Positions 16,000 through 25,470 of a DNA stretch of 48,316 nt are shown here, in pieces. The notes beneath the pieces are model-generated. The model worked only from the letters and a program-made list of their open reading frames with translations. It was not told the DNA's origin and did no database searches. Made by a program: the position numbers and the translations under genes. Source of the stretch: Dehalococcoidia bacterium (GTDB taxonomy: Bacteria; Chloroflexota; Dehalococcoidia; Lucifugimonadales; UBA2985); contig JACVQK010000020.1 of the NCBI GenBank assembly GCA_015661155.1, positions 1-48,316 of the forward strand, written 5' to 3'. The first letter of the stretch is position 1; each line of letters starts with the position of its first letter.

Positions 16000-16242
16000 A
16001 TGGCTCCAGAAAGAGGATGGAGCATGGTGGACATCTCTCCTGAAGAAACGGGGACAACACCAAGGGGTAGGGTCCCATCCTTTGTGATGACGCTGTGGCT
16101 GGAGCCATTGAGTTCCCCGGACGAACCGGAGTGGAGATGGCGGGTGACGCGAGTGGACACCGGCAAGCAGTGTTACTTCCGCCGCCTGGGTGACCTGCTG
16201 TCGTATGTGAGCGCTGAGTCGGGAGTAGCAGCCCCGCGCTGA
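16000..16242 (+). CDS. 80-residue protein heading the nar operon, unknown function
   Basis: ATG 16000 follows AGGGAG at 7 bases; a GTG further upstream overlaps the operator repeats and is rejected. The protein starts MAPERGWSMVDISPEE and has an acidic N-terminal tail followed by a compact core: SFVMTLWLEP, EWRWRVTRVDTG, CYFRRLGDLLSYVSAE. The core looks like three beta strands and one helix. Similar tiny proteins exist in other Chloroflexota, as far as I recall, but no function is known to me. It lies 40 bases upstream of the cytochrome gene and directly after the proposed operators, so it is the first gene of the operon. Confidence 0.65.
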   Translation: MAPERGWSMVDISPEETGTTPRGRVPSFVMTLWLEPLSSPDEPEWRWRVTRVDTGKQCYFRRLGDLLSYVSAESGVAAPR

Positions 16243-16282
16243 GTAGCGTATGCACCTCATCTATGGAGTAGAGCGAGGCGAA

Positions 16283-17179
16283 ATGATAGCTTGGAGAACC
16301 GGTGCAGACACGGGGAGAAACGGTCTTCAGGTGGTTCTTGTCCTGCTCCTCCTGCTGGCTCTTGGGCTGGGTACAGGAGTGAGCCAGGCGCTGGCAGATC
16401 CACCAGGCGGGTCGGCTGAGGATGGGCAGGCACTGTTCCAAAGGAAGTGCGCTGCCTGCCATAGCATAGGCCAGGGAGACATGCTGGGTCCAGACCTGAA
16501 GGGTGTGACCACGCGTCGCGACTCCGACTGGGTGGCCCGCTTCCTGGCTGCTCCAGACCAGGTGCTGGCGAGCGGAGACCCCATTGCCACTGAGCTGCTC
16601 AGCAAGTACAACATAAAGATGCCCAACCTGGGGCTGACGGAAACGGAGGTGACCGCCCTTATTGCCTACCTGGGGACGCAGGCTGGAAGCGCACCTGAGC
16701 CGCAACCCACACTGGCTCCAATGGCGATCTTGTCAGAGGGCGATAAGACAGCGGGCAATGACCTGTTCACCGGCACTGCTCGTTTCCAAAACGGTGGCCC
16801 GCCCTGTGTGGCCTGCCACACCACCGCCGATATCGGCTTTCTGGGAGGTGGGGCGTTGGGGCCAGACCTTACCGGTGCCCACGCCAAGCTGGGAGACGCA
16901 ATGGCGGTCTGGCCCGAGACGGTGCCGCCCATGAAAGCAATCTACCAGGACAAGCCCCTGACCCAAAAAGAGAAGGACGATCTGTTGGCCCTCTTCCAAT
17001 CGGCCTCAACGGCCCAGGGCCAGCCTTGGGTCGTGGGCCAACTGGCCCTGCTGGCAGTGGCGGGATCGGCTTTACTGATGGGCCTTGCCCACCTGGTCTG
17101 GTGGCGTCGGCTGCGGGGGGTTCGCAGGGCCATGGTCGCACGTCGGACATCCCCATTCCGTGACATTTTAGGAGGGTAG
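16283..17179 (+). CDS. Membrane-anchored diheme cytochrome c of the nar operon (NarC-like)
   Basis: The 298-residue protein has two heme c sites, CAACH near residue 55 and CVACH near residue 174. Possible methionine ligands are in KMPNLGL and PPMKAIYQ. An N-terminal hydrophobic signal ([18 protein letters not shown]) exports it, and a C-terminal helix (about residues 248-272) with a basic tail would anchor it. It should carry electrons on the outer face of the membrane, next to the NarI quinol site. The gene order cytochrome-narGHJI matches the narC arrangement known in Thermus. The ATG at 16283 follows GAGGCGAA; an upstream ATG at 16250 is possible. Confidence 0.85.
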   Translation: MIAWRTGADTGRNGLQVVLVLLLLLALGLGTGVSQALADPPGGSAEDGQALFQRKCAACHSIGQGDMLGPDLKGVTTRRDSDWVARFLAAPDQVLASGDPIATELLSKYNIKMPNLGLTETEVTALIAYLGTQAGSAPEPQPTLAPMAILSEGDKTAGNDLFTGTARFQNGGPPCVACHTTADIGFLGGGALGPDLTGAHAKLGDAMAVWPETVPPMKAIYQDKPLTQKEKDDLLALFQSASTAQGQPWVVGQLALLAVAGSALLMGLAHLVWWRRLRGVRRAMVARRTSPFRDILGG

Positions 17180-17184
17180 TTAAG

Positions 17185-20100
17185 ATGGGCTGGATTCAAG
17201 ACCTGGTTGACCCCAAAGCACGCAACTGGGAGGAGTTCTACCGCAACCGCTACCAGTACGATAACGTCGTTCGCAGCACCCATGGGGTCAACTGCACGGG
17301 TGGCTGTTCATGGGCAATCCACGTCAAAGATGGAATCATCACCTGGGAGATGCAGCAGACCGACTACCCGCTACTGGAGTGCAACCTCCCGCCCTACGAG
17401 CCCCGGGGATGCCAGCGCGGTATCTCTGCCTCGTGGTACGTCTACAGCCCCATTCGGGTAAAGTACCCCTACGTCCGGGGCAGCCTGTTGGAGCTGTGGC
17501 GCAGCGCGAGGGTCCAGCACCCCAACCCGGTGGATGCATGGGCCTCTATCGTCCAGGATGAGGACAAACGCTCCCGGTACCAGGGATCTCGGGGCAAGGG
17601 GGGCTTTCGCCGCTCCACCTGGGACGAGGTGCAGGAGATCATCGCCGCCTCCTGTCTTTACACGGCCAAGAAGTGGGGCCCTGACCGGGTCTTCGGCTTC
17701 TCCCCCATCCCCGCCATGTCCTACCTGTCCTACGCGGGAGGCTCCCGGTTCCTCCAACTCTTCGGCGGCGTGAACATGAGCTTCTACGACTGGTACGCTG
17801 ACCTGCCCAACGCCTTCCCGGAGGTATGGGGCGACCAGACGGACGTGGCCGAGAGCGCCGACTGGTACAACTCCAAGTACATTGTCTCCATGGGATCCAA
17901 CCTCAACATGACCCGCACCCCCGACGTCCACTTCATCGCTGAGGCGCGGCATGAAGGGGCCAAGTTCGTCGTAATCTCACCCGACTTCAGCCAGGTGGCC
18001 AAGTACTCAGACTGGTGGATACCTGTCACCTCGGGCCAGGACACCGCCCTGTGGATGGCGGTGAACCACGTCATTCTGAAGGAGTATCACGCCGACCGAC
18101 AGGTGCCGTACTTCGTGGATTACATGAAACGCTACACCGACGGCCCTTTCCTGGTGCAGCTCACGCCCACCGAGGAGGGCTACCAGCCGGGACGTCTGCT
18201 TCAAGCCGGCCACCTGGAGCGCTACCAGGGCATCGAGAACGGGGACTGGAAGATGCTGGTGCTCGACCAGGGGTCCGACGAGCCCCGTATGCCCAAGGGC
18301 CAGGTGGGGTTCCGCTGGGGCGAGGAGAAGGGAAAGTGGAACCTGAAAATGGAAGACGGCCTGGACAACTCGCCCATCGACCCCGTCCTCACCTTCCTCG
18401 GCCAGCAAGAGCAGGTGGCTCAGGTGAGCTTCCATGACTTCGCTGGCGGGCAGACACTGCTGCGGGGCGTTCCTGCCAGACAGGTCCAGACCGCCGATGG
18501 CCCGGTGCTGGTGACCACGGCCTTTGACCTGCTCATGGCCCAGTTCGGGGTTGGGCGGGGCCTGGAGGGTGATTACCCCACCAGCTATGACGACAACATG
18601 GTGTATACGCCCGCATGGCAGGAGCAGTTCACGGGCATAGGGCGAGACACGGTCACCCGGTTGGCCCGGGAGTTCGCCAGCAACGCGGAAGCCACCCAGG
18701 GCCGCTCAATGATCATAATCGGCGCCAGCATCAACCACTGGTACAACAACAACCTCTCTTACCGTGCCCCCATCACAGCCCTTCTTCTGTGCGGCTGCTG
18801 TGGGGTCAACGGTGGTGGCATGAACCACTACGTGGGCCAGGAGAAGCTAACCCTTGTAGCTCCTTGGACCAGCCTCGCCTTCGCCCAGGACTGGGGTGTG
18901 ACCCCCCGCCGTCAGCAGTCCCCCACGTGGCACTACGTGAATAGCGACCAGTGGCGCTACGAGGGCGATTTCACCGAGTACGCCTCGGTGCCCCCCAACG
19001 CCCGTTGGGCCAAGGGGCATGCCATGGACCTGGAGGCCAAGGCCGTGCGGATGGGGTGGATGCCCTACTACCCCCAGTTCAACGAGAACCCCCTGGGTCT
19101 GGTACAGGAGGCTCAACGCGCGGGTGCCAGCTCCGATGGTCAGGTTGCCCAGCGTGTTGTCGAACGGCTCAAGAGCAAACAGCTCAGCTTTGCCGTGGAC
19201 GACCCCGACGCGCAGGAGAACTGGCCCCGGGTCTGGTTCATATGGCGGGGCAACGCCATGGCTTCCAGCGCCAAAGGGGCCGAGTTTTTCCAGCGCCACT
19301 ACCTGGGCACCCACGACAATATCGTGGCCCAAGAGCACGCCAAGGGGACGGTGAAGACGGTGCAGTTCAGAGAGCCAGCGCCGCGAGGCAAGATGGACCT
19401 GGTGGTGGACATCAACTTCCGCATGGACTCCTCGGCTCTCTACTCCGACATCGTCCTGCCCACGGCCTTCTGGTATGAGAAGAACGACCTCAATACCACC
19501 GACCTCCACTCCTTTGTGCACCCCCTGGGGGCCGCGATTCCACCTGTCTGGGAGTCCAAAACGGACTGGGAGATCTTCAAGGGCCTCGCCAAGAAGGTTA
19601 GCGAGATGGCCCCCTCAGCCTTTCCGGCCCCCCTCAAGGACCTGGTTGCCTTTCCTTTGATGCACGACACCCCGGATGAGCTGGCCCAGCGGGATGTTCT
19701 CGACTGGGGCGAGGGCGAATGCGATCCTGTGCCAGGCAAGACCATGCCCCATCTCAGGGTTGTGGAGCGGGACTACGTCAACCTGTACAACCGTTTCATC
19801 TCCCTGGGGCCACGGATACGGGACAACGGAGTCACCGGCAACGGTGTTAACGTCCCTGTCCAGCAGTTCTACGACGAGTTGCTGAAGAGCCCGGTGGGAG
19901 GCACCCCTGACCCACGACATACACGCAGCGTAGAGTGGGGTGGCAAGAGATATCCCAGTCTGGAGGATGCCCTGGATGCGTCCAACGTGCTGCTGGCCCT
20001 GGCTCCCGAGACCAACGGCGAGATTGCCTATGAGGGCTTCAAGCACGAGGAGGAGCGTGTGGGGCTGCCCCTGGCCGACCTGGCGGAGAAGGTCAGGGGC

Positions 20101-20829
20101 GTCCGCATGAACTTCCATGACCTCACCCGGCAGGTGCGCCGTACCCTCATCAGCCCCTGCTGGACAGGCATGGTCAACGACGGGCGGGCCTATGCCGCCT
20201 GGTGCATCAACGTGGAGCGCCTGGTCCCCTGGCGCACCTTGACCGGCCGCCAGCATATGTACATAGACCATCCCTACTACATGGACTTCGGCGAGCACCT
20301 CCCCACCTACAAGCCGAAGCTGGACCCCTACAAGACCGGGGACATCGTTACCAGTGAGGTGGACAGCCAGAGCCTGGTGCTCAACTACATAACCCCGCAC
20401 GGCAAGTGGAACATCCACTCCACCTACAAGGATAACCACCGCATGCTCACCCTATCTCGGGGAATGGACCCCGTATGGATCAATGACAAGGACGCCGATA
20501 GGATTGGCCTCAAGGACAACGACTGGGTGGAGATGTATAACGACAACGGAGTGGTGGTCACTCGCGCCAATGTCAGCCGAAGGGTCCAGGCAGGCACATG
20601 CCTGTACTACCACGCGGTGGAGCGCACCGTGTACATGCCCAAGTCCCAGGTCAGGGGTGGGCGGCGAGCCGGAGGCCACAACAGCCTCACCCGCACGCGC
20701 ATCAACCCTGTCTTGCTGGCCGGCGGCTATGCCCAGTTCACTTACGGCTTCAACTACTGGGGCCCTACCGGCATATTCACCCGGGACACGTACTGCGTGG
20801 TGCGGAAGCTAGAAAAGCTGGAGTGGTAG
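17185..20829 (+). CDS. narG: Respiratory nitrate reductase alpha subunit (NarG)
   Basis: NarG reduces nitrate to nitrite at a Mo-bis-MGD centre. The 1214-residue length is typical. The FS0 4Fe-4S ligands are visible: [12 protein letters not shown] at about residues 32-43 and the later Cys in PRGCQRG. The molybdenum ligand Asp lies in [15 protein letters not shown] near residue 198. The C-terminal molydopterin dinucleotide-binding domain includes the stretch after [15 protein letters not shown]. No twin-arginine signal is seen at the N-terminus ([18 protein letters not shown]), so the active site should face the cytoplasm. AGGAGGG precedes the start, 5 bases after the cytochrome stop. A nitrite oxidoreductase is less likely, given NarJ, NarI and the missing Tat signal. 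Confidence 0.97.
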   Translation: MGWIQDLVDPKARNWEEFYRNRYQYDNVVRSTHGVNCTGGCSWAIHVKDGIITWEMQQTDYPLLECNLPPYEPRGCQRGISASWYVYSPIRVKYPYVRGSLLELWRSARVQHPNPVDAWASIVQDEDKRSRYQGSRGKGGFRRSTWDEVQEIIAASCLYTAKKWGPDRVFGFSPIPAMSYLSYAGGSRFLQLFGGVNMSFYDWYADLPNAFPEVWGDQTDVAESADWYNSKYIVSMGSNLNMTRTPDVHFIAEARHEGAKFVVISPDFSQVAKYSDWWIPVTSGQDTALWMAVNHVILKEYHADRQVPYFVDYMKRYTDGPFLVQLTPTEEGYQPGRLLQAGHLERYQGIENGDWKMLVLDQGSDEPRMPKGQVGFRWGEEKGKWNLKMEDGLDNSPIDPVLTFLGQQEQVAQVSFHDFAGGQTLLRGVPARQVQTADGPVLVTTAFDLLMAQFGVGRGLEGDYPTSYDDNMVYTPAWQEQFTGIGRDTVTRLAREFASNAEATQGRSMIIIGASINHWYNNNLSYRAPITALLLCGCCGVNGGGMNHYVGQEKLTLVAPWTSLAFAQDWGVTPRRQQSPTWHYVNSDQWRYEGDFTEYASVPPNARWAKGHAMDLEAKAVRMGWMPYYPQFNENPLGLVQEAQRAGASSDGQVAQRVVERLKSKQLSFAVDDPDAQENWPRVWFIWRGNAMASSAKGAEFFQRHYLGTHDNIVAQEHAKGTVKTVQFREPAPRGKMDLVVDINFRMDSSALYSDIVLPTAFWYEKNDLNTTDLHSFVHPLGAAIPPVWESKTDWEIFKGLAKKVSEMAPSAFPAPLKDLVAFPLMHDTPDELAQRDVLDWGEGECDPVPGKTMPHLRVVERDYVNLYNRFISLGPRIRDNGVTGNGVNVPVQQFYDELLKSPVGGTPDPRHTRSVEWGGKRYPSLEDALDASNVLLALAPETNGEIAYEGFKHEEERVGLPLADLAEKVRGVRMNFHDLTRQVRRTLISPCWTGMVNDGRAYAAWCINVERLVPWRTLTGRQHMYIDHPYYMDFGEHLPTYKPKLDPYKTGDIVTSEVDSQSLVLNYITPHGKWNIHSTYKDNHRMLTLSRGMDPVWINDKDADRIGLKDNDWVEMYNDNGVVVTRANVSRRVQAGTCLYYHAVERTVYMPKSQVRGGRRAGGHNSLTRTRINPVLLAGGYAQFTYGFNYWGPTGIFTRDTYCVVRKLEKLEW

Positions 20830-20904
20830 CCGGCGATACCAGGGAAATCCATACATAGAAGAGCGCCGGGGCGGGGTCAGCCTTCCGGCGAGAAGGAGGG
20901 GCAG

Positions 20905-22422
20905 ATGAATGTCAGAGCACAGGTCTCCATGGTCTTCCACTTGGACAAGTGCATTGGCTGTCACACGTGCAGTATCGCCTGCAAGAACATCTGGACGGAC
21001 CGCAAGGGCACCGAATACATGTGGTGGAACAACGTGGAGACCAAGCCCGGTACGGGATACCCCACCCGGTGGGAGGACCAGGAAAAGTACAGGGGCGGCT
21101 GGGAAATGGACCCAAAGAAGCAGGGGCTGAAGCTGAAGCTCCAGGGCAGATTGGGCGCTCTGGGGAACATATTCCACAACCCCTACCTTCCCAGCATGGA
21201 CGACTACTACGAGCCCTGGACCTATGACTACGAGCACCTCTTCAATGCTCCCGAGGGCGATGACCAGCCTACTGCCCGGGCTATTTCCATGATCACAGGA
21301 AGGCACATGGACAACATTGAGGCAGGCCCCAACTGGGACGACGACCTGGGCGGCTCTCCGGTGTATGCCGACAGCGACCCCAACCTCGCCGCTCTCACCC
21401 CCGACGAACGGAGCCAGCTCAACGAAATCGAGCGGGTGGTGTTCTTCTACCTGCCCCGTATCTGCAACCACTGTCTGAATCCAGGCTGCGTGGCAGCCTG
21501 CCCCGCAGGAGCACCTTACAAGCGAGGCGAGGACGGTCTGGTGCTCCTGAACCAGGAGAAGTGCCGGGGCTGGAGGATGTGTATCTCCGGGTGCCCCTAC
21601 AAGAAGACCTATTTCAACTGGACCACGGGCAAATCTGAGAAGTGCATCCTGTGCTACCCACGCCTGGAGAGTGGCCAGCCGCCGGCCTGTTTCCACGCCT
21701 GCGTCGGACGCATCCGCTACCTGGGAGTCCTGCTCTACGACGCTGACCGTATTGAAGAAGTTGCCAGGGCTGCCGACAGAGACCTGGTGGATGCCCAGCG
21801 GGGGATCATCCTTGACCCCTTTGACCCGAAGGTCATTGCCGCAGCCAGGGCAGGCGGCATCTCCGACGACATGGTCGTGTCTGCCCAGAGGTCCCCAGTC
21901 TACAAGTTCGTGAAACTGTGGAAACTGGCCCTGCCGCTTCATCCTGAGTTCCGCACCCTTCCCATGTTGTTCTACGTGCCGCCCATGCTGCCGGTGCTGG
22001 CCAAGCTCAAGGACGGCCTCTACGAAGTTGACGGAGCAGATAGCGAAGGGCTTACACCCCTGCTCACCTCCCTGAAGCAGGCCCGGTTGCCCCTGCGGTA
22101 CATGGCCAGCCTGTTTTCGGCGGGTAATGAGGAGGTTGTTGAGGCCGTCTACCGGAAGCTCATTGCCGTGCGTCTGCACATGCGCTCCCAGCGGGTGAAG
22201 GATGTGCCTGAGGTGGAAGCTCATCGGGCCTTGGCCCAGGGTGGGATAACCCCGGAGGAGGCGGAAGCGGTCTTTCGGCTGACGTCGCTCCCGACCTTTG
22301 ATGAGCGCTTCGTCGTGCCGCCGATGGCGCGTGAGATGGCCATAGAGCCGACGGAGAATCCCCTTGCGCGCAAACAGGCGGCTGGTTTCGGCTTCCGCCG
22401 GGCAGCCAAGCGGAGGTGGTAG
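20905..22422 (+). CDS. narH: Respiratory nitrate reductase beta subunit (NarH)
   Basis: NarH carries four iron-sulfur clusters that pass electrons from NarI heme to NarG. All four cysteine groups are visible in its 505 residues: CIGCHTCSIACKN (residues 16-28), CNHCLNPGCVAACPAGAPYK near 190, CRGWRMCISGCPYKK near 224 with Trp in place of a Cys as expected for the 3Fe-4S cluster, and CILCYPR with PACFHACVGR near 250. The start follows AAGGAGGGG. It begins 75 bases after narG, a gap that can form a CCGGCG/CGCCGG hairpin. Its stop is followed 2 bases later by narJ. Confidence 0.97.
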   Translation: MNVRAQVSMVFHLDKCIGCHTCSIACKNIWTDRKGTEYMWWNNVETKPGTGYPTRWEDQEKYRGGWEMDPKKQGLKLKLQGRLGALGNIFHNPYLPSMDDYYEPWTYDYEHLFNAPEGDDQPTARAISMITGRHMDNIEAGPNWDDDLGGSPVYADSDPNLAALTPDERSQLNEIERVVFFYLPRICNHCLNPGCVAACPAGAPYKRGEDGLVLLNQEKCRGWRMCISGCPYKKTYFNWTTGKSEKCILCYPRLESGQPPACFHACVGRIRYLGVLLYDADRIEEVARAADRDLVDAQRGIILDPFDPKVIAAARAGGISDDMVVSAQRSPVYKFVKLWKLALPLHPEFRTLPMLFYVPPMLPVLAKLKDGLYEVDGADSEGLTPLLTSLKQARLPLRYMASLFSAGNEEVVEAVYRKLIAVRLHMRSQRVKDVPEVEAHRALAQGGITPEEAEAVFRLTSLPTFDERFVVPPMAREMAIEPTENPLARKQAAGFGFRRAAKRRW

Positions 22423-22424
22423 AG

Positions 22425-23039
22425 ATGGGTGAGCAAACCGTTGAACGGCGTATGTTTCGCCTGTTCGCAGACATTCTAAGCTATCCCTCCGTAGACCTGT
22501 TGGAGAGGGCAGGGGAATGCGAGGCCCTGGTTTCCACAATAAACCCCAGCGTAGCCTCCCTGGTGGGCAACTTCCGGGCCTTTGTGGAAGTGGCGTCCCA
22601 GGGGCACCTCGAGGAGCTTTATACCGCCACCTTCGACCTGGACGCGGCATATCACCCCTACCTGGGATACCACCTGTTCGGCGAGAGCTATGAGCGAAGC
22701 GCCTTTCTTCTGGAGCTCAAAGAGCGGTATCGAGCCCAGGGGTACATTGCTGATGAAAAAGAGCTGCCGGACCGCCTGTCCGTCGTCCTGGCCTTTCTCT
22801 CGGTGAGTGCCGATGCGGGCTTGAATCAAGAAATTGTCCAAGAGGGATTGTTGCCCGCGCTGGAGAAAATGATGAAACGGTCACAGGAGGCCGGCGACGA
22901 ACCCGCGGACGAACCCCCGGATGATATCCATCTCTACCAGAGCCTGCTCCTGGCGCTACAGATGCTTTTGCCTGAGTTTCAGCCGGCCTCTGTTCCAGAG
23001 GAAGAGGCCCTTTCCACAGGAGGTAGAGCCGATGATTGA
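22425..23039 (+). CDS. narJ: Nitrate reductase assembly chaperone (NarJ)
   Basis: NarJ is a TorD-like cytoplasmic chaperone that holds apo-NarG until the molybdenum cofactor is inserted and heme is added to NarI. The 204-residue helical protein shows the family landmarks FRLFADILSYPSVDLLERA at the N-terminus and LDAAYHPYLGYHLFGESYERSAFLLELKERY near residue 70, then ELPDRLSVVLAFLS. The ATG at 22425 follows GGAGGT by 6 bases, better than the GTG at 22416 inside narH. The acidic tail EAGDEPADEPPDD precedes the last helix. It overlaps narI by 8 bases. Confidence 0.93.
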   Translation: MGEQTVERRMFRLFADILSYPSVDLLERAGECEALVSTINPSVASLVGNFRAFVEVASQGHLEELYTATFDLDAAYHPYLGYHLFGESYERSAFLLELKERYRAQGYIADEKELPDRLSVVLAFLSVSADAGLNQEIVQEGLLPALEKMMKRSQEAGDEPADEPPDDIHLYQSLLLALQMLLPEFQPASVPEEEALSTGGRADD

Positions 23040-23709
23040 CATCGTCCTTTTCGCGGCCTTTCCCTACATGGCGGTGCTTGTGGCTGTCCTGGTCGGAGTA
23101 TACCGCTACTTCAACGATCGGTTCTCCTACTCCAGCTTTTCGTCCCAGTTCCTGGAGAACCGTGCCCTGTTCTGGGGCTCAGTGTCCTGGCACTATGCAG
23201 TCATCGTCATTCTGCTGGCCCATGTGCTGGCGCTGGTGTTTTCCGGCGGCTGGGCTACTCTCATCGCTGCGCCGGTGCGCCTGTATACCCTGGAGGTCAT
23301 CGGGCTAGCCTTGAGTGCGTCGGCTCTGCTGGGGCTAGTGCTACTCATCTTGAGGCGTCTCCTCAACGCACGTATCTTCACCGTCACCTCTACCATGGAC
23401 TGGGTGTTGCTGGCAGCCCTGCTGGCTCAGGTGGTCCTTGGCCTCTGGACGGCTCTTTTCTATCGGTGGGGATCAGACTGGTCTTTGGCCACGGTCGCGC
23501 CCTGGCTGGTATCCTTGGCCAAGCTCAGCCCTCAGACAGAGCTCGTCGCCTCCCTTCCTTGGGTGGTCAAGCTGCACATGCTGGGAGGGTTCGCCATCAT
23601 CGCCCTTTTCCCCTTCACTCGTCTGGTACACCTGGTTACCTTCCCGATCACCTACCTGTGGCGACCCTACCAGGTAGTGGTCTGGAACTGGCGCAAGAAA
23701 CAGACCTGA
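23032..23709 (+). CDS. narI: Respiratory nitrate reductase gamma subunit (NarI)
   Basis: NarI is the membrane subunit that oxidises quinol and carries two b hemes. The 225-residue protein has five predicted helices. Candidate heme ligands are the histidines in SVSWHYAVIV and LLAHVLAL near residue 55-65 and in VKLHMLGGF and RLVHLVTFP near residues 182-205. The start ATG 23032 follows ACAGGAGGTAG and lies 8 bases inside narJ, indicating translational coupling. The open frame extends upstream in narJ sequence but has no site there. The C-terminus ends in WRPYQVVVWNWRKKQT. Confidence 0.95.
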   Translation: MIDIVLFAAFPYMAVLVAVLVGVYRYFNDRFSYSSFSSQFLENRALFWGSVSWHYAVIVILLAHVLALVFSGGWATLIAAPVRLYTLEVIGLALSASALLGLVLLILRRLLNARIFTVTSTMDWVLLAALLAQVVLGLWTALFYRWGSDWSLATVAPWLVSLAKLSPQTELVASLPWVVKLHMLGGFAIIALFPFTRLVHLVTFPITYLWRPYQVVVWNWRKKQT

Positions 23710-23804
23710 TCGCAAGAACCACCTGGGGTTATATCACGCATTAAGGAGTAGAACCCCACCCGGGAGCTGCATGTCTGGACACGAAAAGATCAAGGTGAAT
23801 GAGT

Positions 23805-25136
23805 ATGCGGGTGAGCACGCGAGCCAGTAGGACAAACAAAACAGAGCAGTTTATCCTGGCCAGCATGGGATTCTTCTGGTGTTTCCTCATGTGGTTCGCC
23901 TCGGCGGCCTTCAGCCCGAGCATCGCGGAGGACTACGGCCTTTCCATAGCGCAGCTAGGCATCCTGGCGAGCTCCGCGATATGGCTGGCACCTGTGGGAC
24001 GAATTGTGGCAGGGTGGGCGGCGGACAGGATTGGAGCGCCGAACACCTTTGCGATAATCCTGGTTTTCACGGGGCTGTTCAGCATAGGGTCGGCATTTGC
24101 AAGCAGCTACAACGTTCTCTTCATCATGCGCGTGGTCGTGGCCATGGCGGGCGTCTCCTTCGTGGTCGGAATCCAGCACGTCGCCCAGTGGTTCGAGGAC
24201 AAGGAGATTGGGCTAGCCGAGGGGCTCTTCGCGGGAACTGGAAACGTGGGAGCAGGTATGGGAGCGCTCCTGCTTCCCAGGATATACGGCACCAACTACT
24301 CCGACGCCTTTCTTCACCTGGGATTGGTGGCGCTGCTGATTGGGGCAGTGTACTACTGGCGTGGTGTGGCGGCCAAGACCGAGCAGATAGCCCGGAGAGC
24401 AGCTGCGGTTGCCACCCCTCGAGACAGCCTCTTTGTGTGGACCCGGTACTGCGCCATAGCGTTGATGTTGGCCTACGCCATGGCCTTCGGCCTGGAGATA
24501 GGCATGAACGCCTGGCTGCCAGGCTACTATGCCAAGGGGTTCTCAGAGGAGATCAAGCGCCTCGGATTCACGGGTGCCGTATCTGTCCAGGTGGCAGCCG
24601 GGACCTTCGCCGCCGTGGAATCATTCAACGCCTCTCTCTGGAGGCCCTTCTCAGGCTACATGTCGGACATATGGCAGAGGAAGGGGTGGATGCCGTTCCC
24701 GATAATCAGCAAGCACCTGCCGTATTCGCCTCGGATTCACTGGCTGGCCATGGCCCTGGTGCTGATCACCATAATGATGGTGTTGCTAACGGTGGCAGGT
24801 CTCCTGGGCTATCTGCACATGTCGGTGCTTGTACTGGCCTTCTTCGGTATCGCCATCGCCTTCGGAACAGGGGGCACCTTTGCCATCGTTCCCCTGATGT
24901 TCAGGGATCGACCGGGGGCTGCGGCAGGCTTTATCGGCGGTTTCTCCACAGGTGGAGGAATCATCTACCCACTGGTATACGGATTCTTGCCGAACATCCA
25001 CATGGGGTATGCCTTCGTCGCCCTGAGCATGTTCATACCGATCATCCTCTTCTACTTCTGGACGATGCGGTACGAGAGACATCCTGAGGAACACGGGATG
25101 GGCAGCAAGGAACACTGGCTTGGTACCGCTGCTTGA
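23805..25136 (+). CDS. NarK1-type nitrate/nitrite major facilitator transporter
   Basis: A 443-residue MFS protein with twelve predicted helices. Typical features are FFWCFLMWFASAAFSPSI in helix 1, LAPVGRIVAGWAADRIGAP (MFS loop 2-3 motif), FVVGIQHVAQWF and the glycine-rich GTGNVGAGMGALLLP that resembles the nitrate signature. A second glycine-rich run GGFSTGGGIIYPLVYG is in the C-terminal half. It would bring in nitrate or export nitrite. Start 23805 follows AAGGTG by 7 bases; ATG 23799 is one base from the same site and less likely. It begins 95 bases after narI within the same operon. A second NarK lies downstream. Confidence 0.85.
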   Translation: MRVSTRASRTNKTEQFILASMGFFWCFLMWFASAAFSPSIAEDYGLSIAQLGILASSAIWLAPVGRIVAGWAADRIGAPNTFAIILVFTGLFSIGSAFASSYNVLFIMRVVVAMAGVSFVVGIQHVAQWFEDKEIGLAEGLFAGTGNVGAGMGALLLPRIYGTNYSDAFLHLGLVALLIGAVYYWRGVAAKTEQIARRAAAVATPRDSLFVWTRYCAIALMLAYAMAFGLEIGMNAWLPGYYAKGFSEEIKRLGFTGAVSVQVAAGTFAAVESFNASLWRPFSGYMSDIWQRKGWMPFPIISKHLPYSPRIHWLAMALVLITIMMVLLTVAGLLGYLHMSVLVLAFFGIAIAFGTGGTFAIVPLMFRDRPGAAAGFIGGFSTGGGIIYPLVYGFLPNIHMGYAFVALSMFIPIILFYFWTMRYERHPEEHGMGSKEHWLGTAA

Positions 25137-25160
25137 TATTCGACAAAGGAGATGCATCGC

Positions 25161-25367
25161 ATGAATAGAGCGGATGTCACGCCCGGGAGCAAGGATAGGG
25201 CTGAAGAGCACGCCCTGGAGAACGAGTTCGGAAGCGACCCGACGAAAGAGTTCGGGTACAAACGGGCTGTAGCGGCCGTGTATCTGGAGATAGTGATAGC
25301 AGTGGCCGTGACCATCTTCTCGCTCTACATGGCCCTGACAGGAACCGGGGGGTTCCCGGGCAAGTAG
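25161..25367 (+). CDS. 68-residue single-helix membrane protein between the two narK genes
   Basis: ATG 25161 follows AAAGGAG at 9 bases; an ATG at 25152 directly abuts the site and is rejected. The N-terminal 37 residues are polar and acidic (MNRADVTPGSKDRAEEHALE, then FGSDPTKEFGYKR). One membrane helix follows at about residues 39-60 (VYLEIVIAVAVTIFSLYMAL), then a short Gly-rich end. The gene lies 24 bases after narK1 and 103 bases before narK2. The position suggests an accessory to nitrate transport or to the reductase, but nothing in the sequence proves it. Confidence 0.65.
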   Translation: MNRADVTPGSKDRAEEHALENEFGSDPTKEFGYKRAVAAVYLEIVIAVAVTIFSLYMALTGTGGFPGK

Positions 25368-25423
25368 GCGCCCAACGCCACGGAGGTCGGCGGAGACGGT
25401 GATTGTAGAAGTGTAGAGACCCG

Positions 25424-25459
25424 ATCGGAGACTGGTCTACTATCGGAGACTGGTCTACT
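25424..25459. repeat. Perfect 18-bp tandem duplication upstream of narK2
   Basis: ATCGGAGACTGGTCTACT occurs twice head to tail (25424-25441 and 25442-25459), ending right before the AAGGAG ribosome binding site of narK2. Each unit contains the small inverted repeat AGAC-TG-GTCT. It could be a recent slippage event or a doubled operator. Confidence 0.8.
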
Positions 25460-25470
25460 AAGGAGAAGGA

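Noticed and set aside
17185-22422. Nitrite oxidoreductase (NxrAB) instead of nitrate reductase
   Set aside because: NarJ and NarI follow in the operon, NarG has no export signal and the length and motifs are those of cytoplasmic NarGH.
20809-22650. 613-codon open frame on the minus strand across narH
   Set aside because: It is a shadow of narH and narJ in GC-rich DNA. The plus-strand proteins have unmistakable iron-sulfur and chaperone motifs.
23771-23830. 19-codon frame (MSGHEKIKVN...) before narK1 with a weak GGGAG site
   Set aside because: Too short to support and it overlaps the narK1 start. It could be a leader peptide, but nothing else points to that.
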